64,000 nt of DNA from Anaerolineae bacterium (GTDB taxonomy: Bacteria > Chloroflexota > Anaerolineae > Aggregatilineales > Aggregatilineaceae): assembly GCA_018432315.1 (NCBI GenBank), contig JAHDLB010000007.1:93934-157933 (forward strand). Direction: 5' to 3'. The notes beneath the pieces were generated by a model that was not told the origin of the DNA, did no database searches, and saw only the letters and a list, made by a program, of their open reading frames with translations. This document shows, piece by piece, positions 53,926 to 62,869 of the stretch (the first letter of the stretch is position 1; each line of letters starts with the position of its first letter). A program made the position numbers and the translations under genes.

Positions 53926-54939
53926 ATGCGCACGCGGGATGATCTGCTCCGCGACAAAACCCGGTTTTTGAGCAAGGCCAAAGGCTGCCTGGTCGGACTC
54001 GCGGTGGGGGACGCCATGGGCGATCTCGGGCGCAGCGACGAATACCGCAGCCGCTACGGGATCATCACCGACCTGTACCCCGGCGCCAGGAGCACCGACG
54101 ACACCGAATTCGGCCTGCTCACCGCGCGGGCGCTGCTGGACTGCGGCGGCGACCTGACCCCCGAGGCGGTGCTGACCGCGTGGCAGACGCACATCATCGA
54201 CCAGGGCGGTGTGTTCGACCGGGCCGGCAAGCCCCTCTACGGCGCCGTCGAGAACATCAAGCGCGGCCTGCGCCCGCCCCTCTCCGGCGTGGACAACGTC
54301 CAGAACAACGACGACGGCGCGGCTATGCGCGTCAGCCCGATCGGGATTCTGTGCGCGGGCGATCCCCAACGCGCCGCGGCGCTGGCGCGCATCGACGCCG
54401 AGATCAGCCACCACGCGGACGGCGTCTGGGCCGCCCAGGCCGTCGCGGCGGCCATCGCCGTCGCCATGGTGGACGCCTCGCTGGAGACGATGATCGACAC
54501 CGCGCGCCGCCAGATCCCGGACGATAGCTGGCTGGGGCGCGCCTTCGACCGCGCGATGGACATCTGCGACCGGGCGAGCGACATCCACGAGGCGTGGGAG
54601 CCGCTGCACACCGCACTGTGGACGCCCGTCCACTCGATGAGCGCCGAGGCGATCCCGCAGGTGTTCGGCATCCTGCGCATGACGGGCGGGGACTTCCGGC
54701 AGGGCATGTTCTGGGCCTGCAATTTTGGGCGCGACGCCGACAGTATTGCGGCCATCGTCGGGGCGCTGTCCGGTGCGCGGCACGGCCTGGACGTCATTCC
54801 CGATCGCTGGGCGCAGCAGGTGCGCGTCGCCAGCGGGGTCAGCCTGCGCTTCGCCCGCAACGAAGATGTGATCGACCTGGCCGAGGCGCTGGTCAACCTG
54901 GCGCTGCCGGCGAACAGCGCCCCCCGGAGCACCTCATGA
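53926..54939 (+). CDS. ADP-ribosylglycohydrolase-fold enzyme (first of two)
   Basis: 337 residues, a single ARH/DraG domain. KAKGCLVGLAVGDAMGDLGR at 17-36, the first metal motif STDDT at 56-60, the second GRDADS at 268-273. Both magnesium half-sites look intact. Known members remove ADP-ribose from proteins or nucleotides, but this gene sits inside a sugar-import operon and has no protein-targeting feature. I infer it cleaves an N-, O- or S-glycosidic bond in an imported glycoside. AAGGA precedes the ATG; the stop overlaps the permease start by ATGA. Confidence 0.85.
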   Translation: MRTRDDLLRDKTRFLSKAKGCLVGLAVGDAMGDLGRSDEYRSRYGIITDLYPGARSTDDTEFGLLTARALLDCGGDLTPEAVLTAWQTHIIDQGGVFDRAGKPLYGAVENIKRGLRPPLSGVDNVQNNDDGAAMRVSPIGILCAGDPQRAAALARIDAEISHHADGVWAAQAVAAAIAVAMVDASLETMIDTARRQIPDDSWLGRAFDRAMDICDRASDIHEAWEPLHTALWTPVHSMSAEAIPQVFGILRMTGGDFRQGMFWACNFGRDADSIAAIVGALSGARHGLDVIPDRWAQQVRVASGVSLRFARNEDVIDLAEALVNLALPANSAPRSTS

Positions 54940-55883
54940 GCGCGCTCGCCCGACGACTCCCGCGCGCCTGGACGCAGCTCTCGCCCAGCGAGCGGCGCGA
55001 AGCGCTCGCCGGCTACCTGTTCATCTCGCCGTGGATCATCGGCTTCCTCGTGTTCTTCCTGGGCCCGATCCTGGCCTCGTTCGCCCTGAGCTTCACCCGC
55101 TGGAACATCGTGGGCACGCCGCAATGGGTAGGCCTGGACAATTACGAGCGCATCTTCACGCAGGACCCCTTCTTCCGCAAAGCGGTCACGGTGACGCTCA
55201 AGTATGCCGCGTTCTACCTGCCGCTGGAGGTCATCTTCGGCATCCTGATCGCCGTCGTGCTCAACCAGAAACTGCGCGGCATCGGCGTGTTTCGCACGAT
55301 GTACTACATGCCGTACATCGTGCCCAAGGTCGCCAGCTCGCTGGTGTGGGTGTGGGTGCTCAACCCGCGCTATGGCCTGCTGAACACCATGCTGGGCTGG
55401 CTGGGAGTCAACGGGCCGAGTTGGCTCAGCGATCCGGACTGGGTGCTGCCGAGCATCATCATGATGTCGCTGTGGGGCGTGGGCGGCAGCGCGGTGATCT
55501 ACCTGGCCGGGCTGCAGAACATCCCCAACCAGTTGTACGAAGCCGCCTCGGTGGACGGCGCGAACCGCCTGCAAAAGTTCGTGCGGATCACGCTGCCCAT
55601 GCTGAGCCCCACCATTTTCTTCCAGCTCGTGCTGGGCCTCATCGGCACCTTCCAGACGTTCACCCCGGCGTTCATCGCCGCCGGGCGCAGCGGCGGCCCG
55701 CTCCAGTCCGGCCTGTTCTACATGCTGTACATCTACAACCGCTCGTTCGAATCGATGCGCATGGGTTACGGCTCGGCGCTGGCCTGGATCCTGACCGTGT
55801 TCATCATGATCATCACGCTGCTGGTCTTTCGCAGCTCGAAATACTGGGTCTACTACGAAGCCGAGCGGAAAAGGACGAAATGA
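54936..55883 (+). CDS. Sugar ABC transporter permease, MalF/UgpA type (importer H)
   Basis: 315 residues, six predicted membrane segments (GYLFISPWIIGFLVFFLGPI). EAA loop: YEAASVDGANRLQKFVRITL. Its start overlaps the ARH-fold gene and its stop overlaps the next permease, so it is tightly built into the operon. Confidence 0.9.
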   Translation: MSALARRLPRAWTQLSPSERREALAGYLFISPWIIGFLVFFLGPILASFALSFTRWNIVGTPQWVGLDNYERIFTQDPFFRKAVTVTLKYAAFYLPLEVIFGILIAVVLNQKLRGIGVFRTMYYMPYIVPKVASSLVWVWVLNPRYGLLNTMLGWLGVNGPSWLSDPDWVLPSIIMMSLWGVGGSAVIYLAGLQNIPNQLYEAASVDGANRLQKFVRITLPMLSPTIFFQLVLGLIGTFQTFTPAFIAAGRSGGPLQSGLFYMLYIYNRSFESMRMGYGSALAWILTVFIMIITLLVFRSSKYWVYYEAERKRTK

Positions 55884-56746
55884 TGACGATCACCCGCCAC
55901 CTGCCCCGCTTCGGCCTGCGCGGCTTGCAGCGGTTCAACAACGTCTCCGGCTACACCGTGCTGATGGTGCTGTCCGCGCTGTTCATGATCCCGCTCTACT
56001 GGATGTTCTCGACCGCGCTGAAGTCGCCGCAGCAGACGTTCGCCATCCCGCCTGAGTGGGTGCCCGCGCCCGCCCAGTGGGACAACTTTGCGAAAGTATT
56101 CGATGAAGTTCCGTTTGGCCGGTTTTATCTCAACACGTTTTTCCTGGTGTTCGCCAACATCGCGGGGCACCTCGTCTCGGTGACGCTGGTCGCCTATGGC
56201 TTTGCGCGGCTGCGCTTTCCGGGCCGCAACGTGCTGTTCCTGGTGATGCTCTCCACGCTGATGATCCCGTACCAGGTGACGCTGGTGCCGCGCTTCATCA
56301 TGTTCTCCAAGCTGGGCATGATCAACTCGTACTGGCCGCTGATCCTGCCCGCCTTCACCGGCAGCCCGTTCCTGATCTTCCTGGTCCGGCAGTACATGAT
56401 GAGCATTCCGTTCGACCTGGACGAGGCGGCGTACATCGACGGGGCCAGCCGCTTCGCGGTCTTCTGGCGGATCATCCTGCCGCTGGCGCGCCCCGCGCTG
56501 ATGCTGGTGGTCGTCTTCACGTTCATCGACGTGTGGAACGATTTCCTCCAGCCGCTGATCTACCTCAACGATCCCGACATGTTCACCGTCTCGCTCGGTC
56601 TGAGCTTTTTCCAGGGCGCGCGCGAAACCAACTGGAATTTGCTCATGGCCGGGTCCGTCCTGGCGATGATCCCGCCGCTGATCCTGTTCTTCTTCGCCCA
56701 GAAACAACTCATCGGCGGCATCTCGGTCGAGGGCCTGAAAGGATAG
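55880..56746 (+). CDS. Sugar ABC transporter permease, MalG/UgpE type (importer H)
   Basis: 288 residues, six predicted membrane segments (LSALFMIPLYWMFSTALKSP). EAA loop: DEAAYIDGASRFAVFWRIIL. Start overlaps the previous stop by ATGA at 55880-55883. Here the permeases come before the binding protein, the reverse of the other four importers. Confidence 0.9.
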   Translation: MMTITRHLPRFGLRGLQRFNNVSGYTVLMVLSALFMIPLYWMFSTALKSPQQTFAIPPEWVPAPAQWDNFAKVFDEVPFGRFYLNTFFLVFANIAGHLVSVTLVAYGFARLRFPGRNVLFLVMLSTLMIPYQVTLVPRFIMFSKLGMINSYWPLILPAFTGSPFLIFLVRQYMMSIPFDLDEAAYIDGASRFAVFWRIILPLARPALMLVVVFTFIDVWNDFLQPLIYLNDPDMFTVSLGLSFFQGARETNWNLLMAGSVLAMIPPLILFFFAQKQLIGGISVEGLKG

Positions 56747-56882
56747 CAGACAATCTCACGAAGTTGTGTGCGCCATCAGCACGAACCAGTCGAGAGGAGG
56801 TGTGCGGCGAGCAAAACGACTCTGGCAACGACAACCTGACGAAATTTCCGGCAATCGATTAATGGTTAGGAGATACCAAGAC

Positions 56883-58178
56883 ATGAAGAAGCACACATGG
56901 ATCGTTTTTCTGGTGATCGCGGCGCTGCTGGTCCCGCTGGGCGCCATCCAGGCCCAGGATGACGAGGTCGTGACGATCACCTGGTGGAGCACGGAGCGCG
57001 GGCGCGACACGGCAGCCACGCGCGACCTGCACTTCCAACTGGCGCGCGCCTTCGAGGAAGCCAACCCGAACATCCGCGTCGCGATTTCGCTCTTCCCCAG
57101 CCGCGCCTTCAACACGCGGGTCGCCACGGCTATCGCGGGCAACGAAGGCCCCGACGTCTGGACGACCTACTACGCCGCCGACGTGGCGCAGCAGGGCTTC
57201 CTGGAAGACCTGACGCCGTACATGGAAGCGTCGGGCGTCAACCCGGCAGAAAGCTGGTTCCCGATCGGCCAGCTCCGCACGGTCTACGATGGCCGGTACT
57301 ACGGCGTCCCGCGCGAAGCCTCGGCGGGCTTCATCGCGTACAATAAGGACATCTTCGACGCGGCAGGCGTGCCCTACCCCGAAGCGGGCTGGACGGTGGC
57401 CGAGTACCGCGCGATCGCCAACCAGCTCACCGACCGCGAGAATGACCAGTACGGCGTCGGCGCGATCGCCGGTGGCGAAGGCTGCATGCTGTGGTCGCCC
57501 TTCTCGTTCAACCTGGGCGCCGACGTCATCAGCCCGGATGGGCGCGACGTGGCGGGCTATCTCGACACACCCGAAGCCGCGGAAGCGTTCCGCTTCTGCC
57601 TGGAGCTGGTGACCGAGGACCAGGTTGCCGCGCCCGCCGAGCTGCAGGATCAGTATGGCGAGCTGGTGTTCCTGTCCGGCAAGGTGGCGATGCAGTCGAT
57701 CTCCAACTGGGAGCTGCCCGCGCTGAACGAGCAGGCCGAGTTCGAATGGGGCGTCGTCGCGCCGCCGCGCTATGACGAGAACTCCGAGGGCATCGCCTGG
57801 ACGGACGCCTACGCCCACTATATGTGGACCGGCAGCCGGCACAAAGAAGCCGCCTGGGCGTTCCTCGACTGGCTGGCCGGGCCGGAAGCCCAGCGCATGG
57901 CCGCCGAAGCGGGCATCTGGCCGCCCAACGGGCCTGGGGTGTGGCAGGAACTCGGTTGGGACCAGGACCCGATCCTGGGTGTGGCCTACGCCGAACTGGT
58001 GAAGGAGACGCGCGTCGCCAACTACCTGCGCTCGCAGTACTTCTGGGACTGCGTCTATCCCGCGTTCGACAACGTGCGCGTGCGCTGGATTCAGAACGGC
58101 GAGCGCGATCTCGAGTCGATGCTGGCCGAAGAAACGGCTAACGCGCAGTTCTGCCTGGACGACAGCTACGATTTCTAA
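56883..58178 (+). CDS. Extracellular sugar-binding protein, CUT1 importer H
   Basis: 431 residues with a signal peptide at 1-23 (WIVFLVIAALLVPLGAIQAQ). Family 1 features: VVTITWWSTERGRDTAATRD, EGPDVWTTYYAADVAQQGFL and HKEAAWAFLDWLAGPEAQRM. ATG at 56883 after TTAGGAGAT. Because it lies 136 nt after the permeases it may also have its own promoter, though I see no clear one. The ligand should be the ARH-enzyme substrate. Confidence 0.9.
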   Translation: MKKHTWIVFLVIAALLVPLGAIQAQDDEVVTITWWSTERGRDTAATRDLHFQLARAFEEANPNIRVAISLFPSRAFNTRVATAIAGNEGPDVWTTYYAADVAQQGFLEDLTPYMEASGVNPAESWFPIGQLRTVYDGRYYGVPREASAGFIAYNKDIFDAAGVPYPEAGWTVAEYRAIANQLTDRENDQYGVGAIAGGEGCMLWSPFSFNLGADVISPDGRDVAGYLDTPEAAEAFRFCLELVTEDQVAAPAELQDQYGELVFLSGKVAMQSISNWELPALNEQAEFEWGVVAPPRYDENSEGIAWTDAYAHYMWTGSRHKEAAWAFLDWLAGPEAQRMAAEAGIWPPNGPGVWQELGWDQDPILGVAYAELVKETRVANYLRSQYFWDCVYPAFDNVRVRWIQNGERDLESMLAEETANAQFCLDDSYDF

Positions 58179-58195
58179 CACGCTTTTTCGACTTT

Positions 58196-58234
58196 CGAAC
58201 GCCCCTCGCTCGCGACCTGGGCGGGGGGCGTTCG
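58196..58234 (+). promoter_or_regulatory. Hairpin after the importer H binding-protein gene
   Basis: A perfect 10-bp stem (CGAACGCCCC with GGGGCGTTCG), loop about 19 nt and GC-rich, no T tract. As in the other importers it follows the binding-protein gene, here separating it from the catabolic genes. Confidence 0.65.
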
Positions 58235-58266
58235 CATGACAGCGGGTATCACGGTGAGGTGAACGT

Positions 58267-60384
58267 ATGACGTTGGTGACGATCCCCCCCGACTATGACG
58301 AGCGGGTCTACGCGGGGTGGCTGGGCAAGTGTATCGGCGTGCGGTTCGGCGCCCCGCTCGAAGGCTGGACCTACGACGACATCAACCGCAACCTGGGCGC
58401 GATCGACGGGTACCTGAACGAAGCGCCGGGCAAGCTGTTCAAGCCCGACGACGACACCGCCCTACCCATGATCCTGATCCGGGCGCTGGAAGACAGCGGC
58501 GCGGGGGCCGATCTGTCCGCCCGGCAGATCGCCGAGGCGTGGCTGAATTACCTCGGAGACCAGCAGGGCACGCTGTGGTGGGGCGGCTACGGCGTCTCGA
58601 CCGAGCACACCGCCTACCTGAACCTCGCCAGCGGCATCCCGGCGCCGCGCAGCGGATCGATCGCGCAGAACGGCGCGGCGCTGGCCGAGCAGATCGGCGG
58701 GCAGATCTTCAGCGACATCTGGGGGCTGGTCGCGCCCGGCAATCCGGCGCTGGCGGCGGACCTGGCCGAACGGGCGTCGAGCGTCTCGCACGACGGCAAC
58801 GGCATCTACGGCGGGCGCTTCATCGCCGCCCTGGTGAGCGCGGCCTTCGCCGAATCCGACCCGCTGCGGCTGATCGACACCGGCCTGTCGCTGATCCCCG
58901 CGGACAGCGAATACGCGCGCGTCGTCCGGGCCATGGTCGATTTCTACCACCAGCAGCCGGACGACTGGCGTGCCTGTTACGCGCACCTCGAGGCCCACTT
59001 CGGCTACGACCGCTACCCCGGCGAGGTGCACATCATCCCCAACGCGGGCGTCGTCGTGATGGCGCTGGCCTATGGCGGCGGCGACTTCTCGCGCACGATC
59101 CAGATCGCCAACATGGCCGGGTGGGACACCGACTGCAACGTTGGCAACGCCGGCGCGATCCTGGGCGTGGCGGTGGGCCTGGACGGGATCGCGTGGCGCT
59201 GGCGCGAGCCGGTGAACGACCTGCTGATCGCCGCCAGCGTGATCGGGACGCGCAACATCCTCACCATCCCCCAGTGCGCGGACCTGTTCTGCCGGTTGGG
59301 GCGCGCCCTGGCCGGGGAGGATACCCCCCCGCGCCCGCGCTACCACTTCCGCTATCGCGGCTCGACGTGCAATTTCCAGGCCGAGGGCGCGCGCGGGCGG
59401 GTGATCGAGATCCGCCAGTCCAACGCCGCCGGCGACTCCAGCGGGCTGCAGGCCAGCGTGCGCAAGCTCAACAAGAAGGGCGAGCTGCGCCTCTTCACGC
59501 GGACCTATTACCGGCCCGCCGAGCTGAGCAGCAACTACTACGGCGCGACGTTCACGCCGCTGATCGTGCCGGGCCAGACGGTCACGGCGGAGGTCTTCGT
59601 GCCGCCGGACGCGCCCCCAACGCTCCGCGCCAGCCTGTACGTCCACGACGACCACAGCGGCCAGCCGCACCAGTCGATCGGGCAGGCGCTCGCGCCCGGC
59701 CAATGGAGGACGCTCACCTGGACGATCCCGCGCCTGGACGGGGCGTGCCTGTCGCAGGTGGGCGTGATCGTGCGCAACCTGGGCGAGACATGGGAGACCG
59801 GCGCGCTCACCCTGCGGAGCCTCGACTGGGCCGGCCCGCCGGACTACCTCATCGACTTCGCTCGCGAGCGCGCCGAGGGGAGCGCCATCAGCCAGTGGAC
59901 CAAACTGCGCGGCTACTGGCGGCTGGAGGACGGGGCGCGCTATCACGGGAGCGGCCCCGGCCTGTGCGAGACGTATACTGGCGACATCGCGTGGCGCGAT
60001 TACCGGCTGGAGGCGGGCGTCATCCCGCTGATCGGCGACTACCACAACGTCAACGTGCGCGTGCAGGGGGCGCTGCGCTCCTACGCGGGCGGGCTGGGGC
60101 CGGACGGGACGCTGGCGCTCTATCGCAAGACCGGCCAGCAGGTCGAGCGCGTCGCGGCGGCGCCCTTCCCCTGGCGGCACGGCGAGCGCTACACCGTGCG
60201 CCTCACCGCCCACGGCGACCGGCTGGCGCTGGAAGCGGCGGGCGAAGCCGGGCACGCCGCGCTGGAATGGGTCGATCCGGCGCCCTACCGGCACGGGCAG
60301 ATCGGGCTTTCGACGTGGCACGGCAGCCACACCGCCTATGATGGCGTGCGCCTCAGCCCGGTCACGGCGCAGAGAGGCGGCTGA
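58267..60384 (+). CDS. ADP-ribosylglycohydrolase-fold enzyme fused to beta-sandwich domains
   Basis: 705 residues, no signal peptide. Residues 1-345 are an ARH-type domain (YAGWLGKCIGVRFGAPLEGW; first metal motif DDDT at 61-64; second GWDTDCN at 285-291). About 370-530 looks like a CBM4/9-type beta-sandwich (FTPLIVPGQTVTAEVFVPPD; GQWRTLTWTIPRL). About 540-700 looks like a LamG/DUF1080-like sandwich (YWRLEDGARYHGSGPGLCET; YHNVNVRVQGALRSYAGGLG; HGQIGLSTWHGSH). Sugar-binding-like modules on an ARH enzyme argue for a carbohydrate substrate. Last metal motif has Cys where many have Thr or Ser. Confidence 0.8.
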   Translation: MTLVTIPPDYDERVYAGWLGKCIGVRFGAPLEGWTYDDINRNLGAIDGYLNEAPGKLFKPDDDTALPMILIRALEDSGAGADLSARQIAEAWLNYLGDQQGTLWWGGYGVSTEHTAYLNLASGIPAPRSGSIAQNGAALAEQIGGQIFSDIWGLVAPGNPALAADLAERASSVSHDGNGIYGGRFIAALVSAAFAESDPLRLIDTGLSLIPADSEYARVVRAMVDFYHQQPDDWRACYAHLEAHFGYDRYPGEVHIIPNAGVVVMALAYGGGDFSRTIQIANMAGWDTDCNVGNAGAILGVAVGLDGIAWRWREPVNDLLIAASVIGTRNILTIPQCADLFCRLGRALAGEDTPPRPRYHFRYRGSTCNFQAEGARGRVIEIRQSNAAGDSSGLQASVRKLNKKGELRLFTRTYYRPAELSSNYYGATFTPLIVPGQTVTAEVFVPPDAPPTLRASLYVHDDHSGQPHQSIGQALAPGQWRTLTWTIPRLDGACLSQVGVIVRNLGETWETGALTLRSLDWAGPPDYLIDFARERAEGSAISQWTKLRGYWRLEDGARYHGSGPGLCETYTGDIAWRDYRLEAGVIPLIGDYHNVNVRVQGALRSYAGGLGPDGTLALYRKTGQQVERVAAAPFPWRHGERYTVRLTAHGDRLALEAAGEAGHAALEWVDPAPYRHGQIGLSTWHGSHTAYDGVRLSPVTAQRGG

Positions 60385-60387
60385 CCG

Positions 60388-61959
60388 GTGGCGAAGCTGC
60401 ACGAATACCAGAGCCGGGCGCTGCTGGAACAGGTGGGCATCGCCGTGCCGCGCGGCGGGGTCGCCGCCACGCCGGACGAAGCAGGGCGCATCGCCGCCGA
60501 CATCGGCGGGCCGGTGGTCGTCAAGGCCCAGGCATGGGTGACCGGGCGCGCGGCGCTGGGCGCGATCCGGTTTGCGGAGGACGCCGCGGGCGCGGCAGAG
60601 GCGGCGCGGGCCATCCTGGGCATGGAACTTGGCCGCCACCCGGTCGAGCAGGTGCTGGTCGTGGAACGGCTGGCTATCGCGCGCGAGTTCTACGCCGGGG
60701 TGATCGTCGATGACCAGGCGCGCGCGCCGGTGATGATCTTCAGCAGCCAGGGCGGATCGGGCATCGAGGCGATCGCGCGCGAGCATCCCGACCGCGTGGC
60801 CCGCCACACCATCGACATCCGCCTGGGCCTGCGCGACTTCGAGGCGCGCGAGCTGGCGCGCCGCGCCGGGCTGAGCGGCCCGCTGCTGGCCCAGGTTGGC
60901 GGGCTGCTGCCCCGGCTGTACGACGCGGCCCGCCGGTTCGACGCGCGCGCTGCCGAGATCAACCCGCTGGCGCTGACGGACGACGGGCGGCTGGTGGCGG
61001 CGGACTGCCGCTTCACCATCGACGATTACGCCGTCTATCGCCAGCCGGACCTGGAGATCGCCTTCGCCCGCGAGCTGGACCGCCCGCCCACCCCGTTGGA
61101 GCGCGTCGCGTGGGACGTCGAGCGCGGCGACTACCGGGGCACGTTCTTCTTCATCCAGATGGCGCAGGGCTTCGCCAGAGGCGAGGGGGTCGTCGGCTTT
61201 CACGGCGCGGGCGGCGGCGGCAGCATGATGAGCATGGACGCGCTGGGCGCCCAGGGGCTGCGCCTCGCCAACTTCGTGGACACCAGCGGCAACCCGCCCG
61301 CCAGCAAGGTCTATCGCGCGGCGCGGATCATCCTCAGCCAGCCGGGCATCGACGGCTACTTCGCCAGCGGGAGCGGCGTCGCCAGCCAGGAACAGTACCA
61401 CTCGGCCCGCGCGCTGGTGAAGGCGTTCCTCGAGGAGCCGCTGACCGTGCCCGCCGTCATCCGGCTGGGCGGCAACGCCGAGGAACAGGCCATCGCGATC
61501 CTGGAGCGCGCGCGGGCGCGCATCCCCGCCCCGGTCGAGGCGTACGGCAAGGACGATTCGCCGGACTTCTGCGCGGCTCGCCTGCGGGATCTGATCGCCC
61601 GGACGCCGCCCGCGGACGCGCCGCCGGCCTACGGCCCGCGCCCGGCCCAGGAACCTTACCGGTTCGACACGGTGACCGGGGGGACCGTCACGCTCGATCA
61701 CGCGCGCTGCCGCGACTGTGCCAGCAAAATCTGCATCAGCACCTGCGCGCCGCGCATCCTGTCCCTGGAGGGCGACGTGCCCGTGCTCAACATCACCCGC
61801 GAGGAGGCGAAGCGCGGCGGCTGTGTCGAGTGTCTCGCCTGCGAGATCGAGTGCTTTTTCGAGGGCAACGGAGGCGGATTCGTCCACCTGCCCATCGCCG
61901 GGCTGGATGCCGCCCGCCGCGCGCAGACGGGGGAGGCGACCGATGGCGATCCTGATTGA
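60388..61959 (+). CDS. SucC-like acyl-CoA synthetase subunit fused to a ferredoxin domain
   Basis: 523 residues, GTG start 3 nt after the previous stop. Residues 1-220 are an ATP-grasp domain (LHEYQSRALLEQVGIAVPRG; VVVKAQAWVTGRAALGAI; AAEINPLALTDDGRLVAADC). About 240-400 is the SucC flavodoxin-like domain (GGGGSMMSMDALGAQGLRLA; ANFVDTSGNPPASKVYRAAR). Residues 441-493 add two Fe-S motifs, CRDCASKICISTC and CVECLACEIEC, absent from ordinary SucC (about 390 residues). With the next gene it should form an ADP/ATP-dependent CoA ligase. The cluster may serve structure, or electron transfer. Confidence 0.85.
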   Translation: MAKLHEYQSRALLEQVGIAVPRGGVAATPDEAGRIAADIGGPVVVKAQAWVTGRAALGAIRFAEDAAGAAEAARAILGMELGRHPVEQVLVVERLAIAREFYAGVIVDDQARAPVMIFSSQGGSGIEAIAREHPDRVARHTIDIRLGLRDFEARELARRAGLSGPLLAQVGGLLPRLYDAARRFDARAAEINPLALTDDGRLVAADCRFTIDDYAVYRQPDLEIAFARELDRPPTPLERVAWDVERGDYRGTFFFIQMAQGFARGEGVVGFHGAGGGGSMMSMDALGAQGLRLANFVDTSGNPPASKVYRAARIILSQPGIDGYFASGSGVASQEQYHSARALVKAFLEEPLTVPAVIRLGGNAEEQAIAILERARARIPAPVEAYGKDDSPDFCAARLRDLIARTPPADAPPAYGPRPAQEPYRFDTVTGGTVTLDHARCRDCASKICISTCAPRILSLEGDVPVLNITREEAKRGGCVECLACEIECFFEGNGGGFVHLPIAGLDAARRAQTGEATDGDPD

Positions 61960-62869
61960 CCGGACGAAACGCGTGCTGGTGCAGGGCATCACCGGGCGCG
62001 AAGGCACCGCCCGCGCGCGGCTGATGCGCCGCTATGGGACGCAGGTCGTCGCGGGCGTCACGCCGGGTAAAGGCGGCCAGACGGTCGAGGGCGTCCCCGT
62101 TTTCGACACGGTGGGCGAAGCGTGGGAGCACGCCGGGCCGGTCGACGTGAGCGTGCTGTTCATCCCCGCGCCTCTGGTCAAGAGCGCCGCCCTGGAAGCC
62201 ATCGCCGCCGGGGTGAAGCTGCTGGTGATCGTCCCCGACCGCGTGCCGATCTACGACGTGCTCGAGATCGTGTACGCCGCCGACCGGGCGGGCGCGCGTT
62301 TCGTCGGCCCCAACACGCTGGGCGTGCTCAGCCCGGGCGAAGGCGTGCTCGGCATGATTGGCGGGCAGGCCGCCAGCGCGCGCGAGTGGTTCTTCTCCGG
62401 CCCGGTCGGCATCACCAGCCGCAGCGGCGGCATCACCACCAGCCTGGCCTATTACCTGGCGCGGGCGGGGGTCGGCGCCTCGACACTGGTGCACGTCGGC
62501 GGCGATCCGGTCGTGGGGCTGCCCCACCCGGCGATCGTCCGTCTGTTCGAGCGCGACCCGGCCACGCGCGCCATCGTGCTGTTCGGCGAGATCGGCACCT
62601 CGCAGGAAGAACAGGTCGCCGATCTGGTCGAGGCGGGGGAGGTGACCAAGCCCATCGTCGCCTACATCGGCGGGAAGGGCGCGCGGGGCGGCACGCGCTT
62701 CAGCCACGCCGGGGCGATCATCGAGGGCGGGCGCGGTACGTATGAAGGCAAAGTCGAGCGGCTGCGCGGCGCCGGGGTTACGGTCGTCGACGCGTTCGAC
62801 GATATCCCAGGCGCCATGCGCGACGTGCTGGCACGCCTGGGCGTTCCGCTTCGGGAGGAAACACCATGA
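61943..62869 (+). CDS. SucD-like acyl-CoA synthetase alpha subunit
   Basis: 308 residues. CoA-binding domain (KRVLVQGITGREGTARARLM; FVGPNTLGVLSPGEGVLGMI) and ligase domain with SRSGGITTSLAYYLARAG and the phosphohistidine region RFSHAGAIIEGGRGTYEGK. It overlaps the SucC-like gene by 17 nt and the lyase gene by ATGA. Together they would make an acyl-CoA or citryl-CoA synthetase. Confidence 0.9.
   Translation: MAILIDRTKRVLVQGITGREGTARARLMRRYGTQVVAGVTPGKGGQTVEGVPVFDTVGEAWEHAGPVDVSVLFIPAPLVKSAALEAIAAGVKLLVIVPDRVPIYDVLEIVYAADRAGARFVGPNTLGVLSPGEGVLGMIGGQAASAREWFFSGPVGITSRSGGITTSLAYYLARAGVGASTLVHVGGDPVVGLPHPAIVRLFERDPATRAIVLFGEIGTSQEEQVADLVEAGEVTKPIVAYIGGKGARGGTRFSHAGAIIEGGRGTYEGKVERLRGAGVTVVDAFDDIPGAMRDVLARLGVPLREETP

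Noticed and set aside
53926..60384. Reading the ARH-fold proteins as DraG nitrogenase regulators or as phage-defence/toxin parts
   Set aside because: No nitrogenase, DraT, toxin or defence genes are nearby. Both sit in a LacI-controlled sugar-import operon.
58462..62007. Open frame of 1181 codons on the minus strand across operon H
   Set aside because: Antisense to four clearly recognisable genes. Its product is rich in Arg, Gly, Ala and His with no domain, as expected from third-position GC bias.
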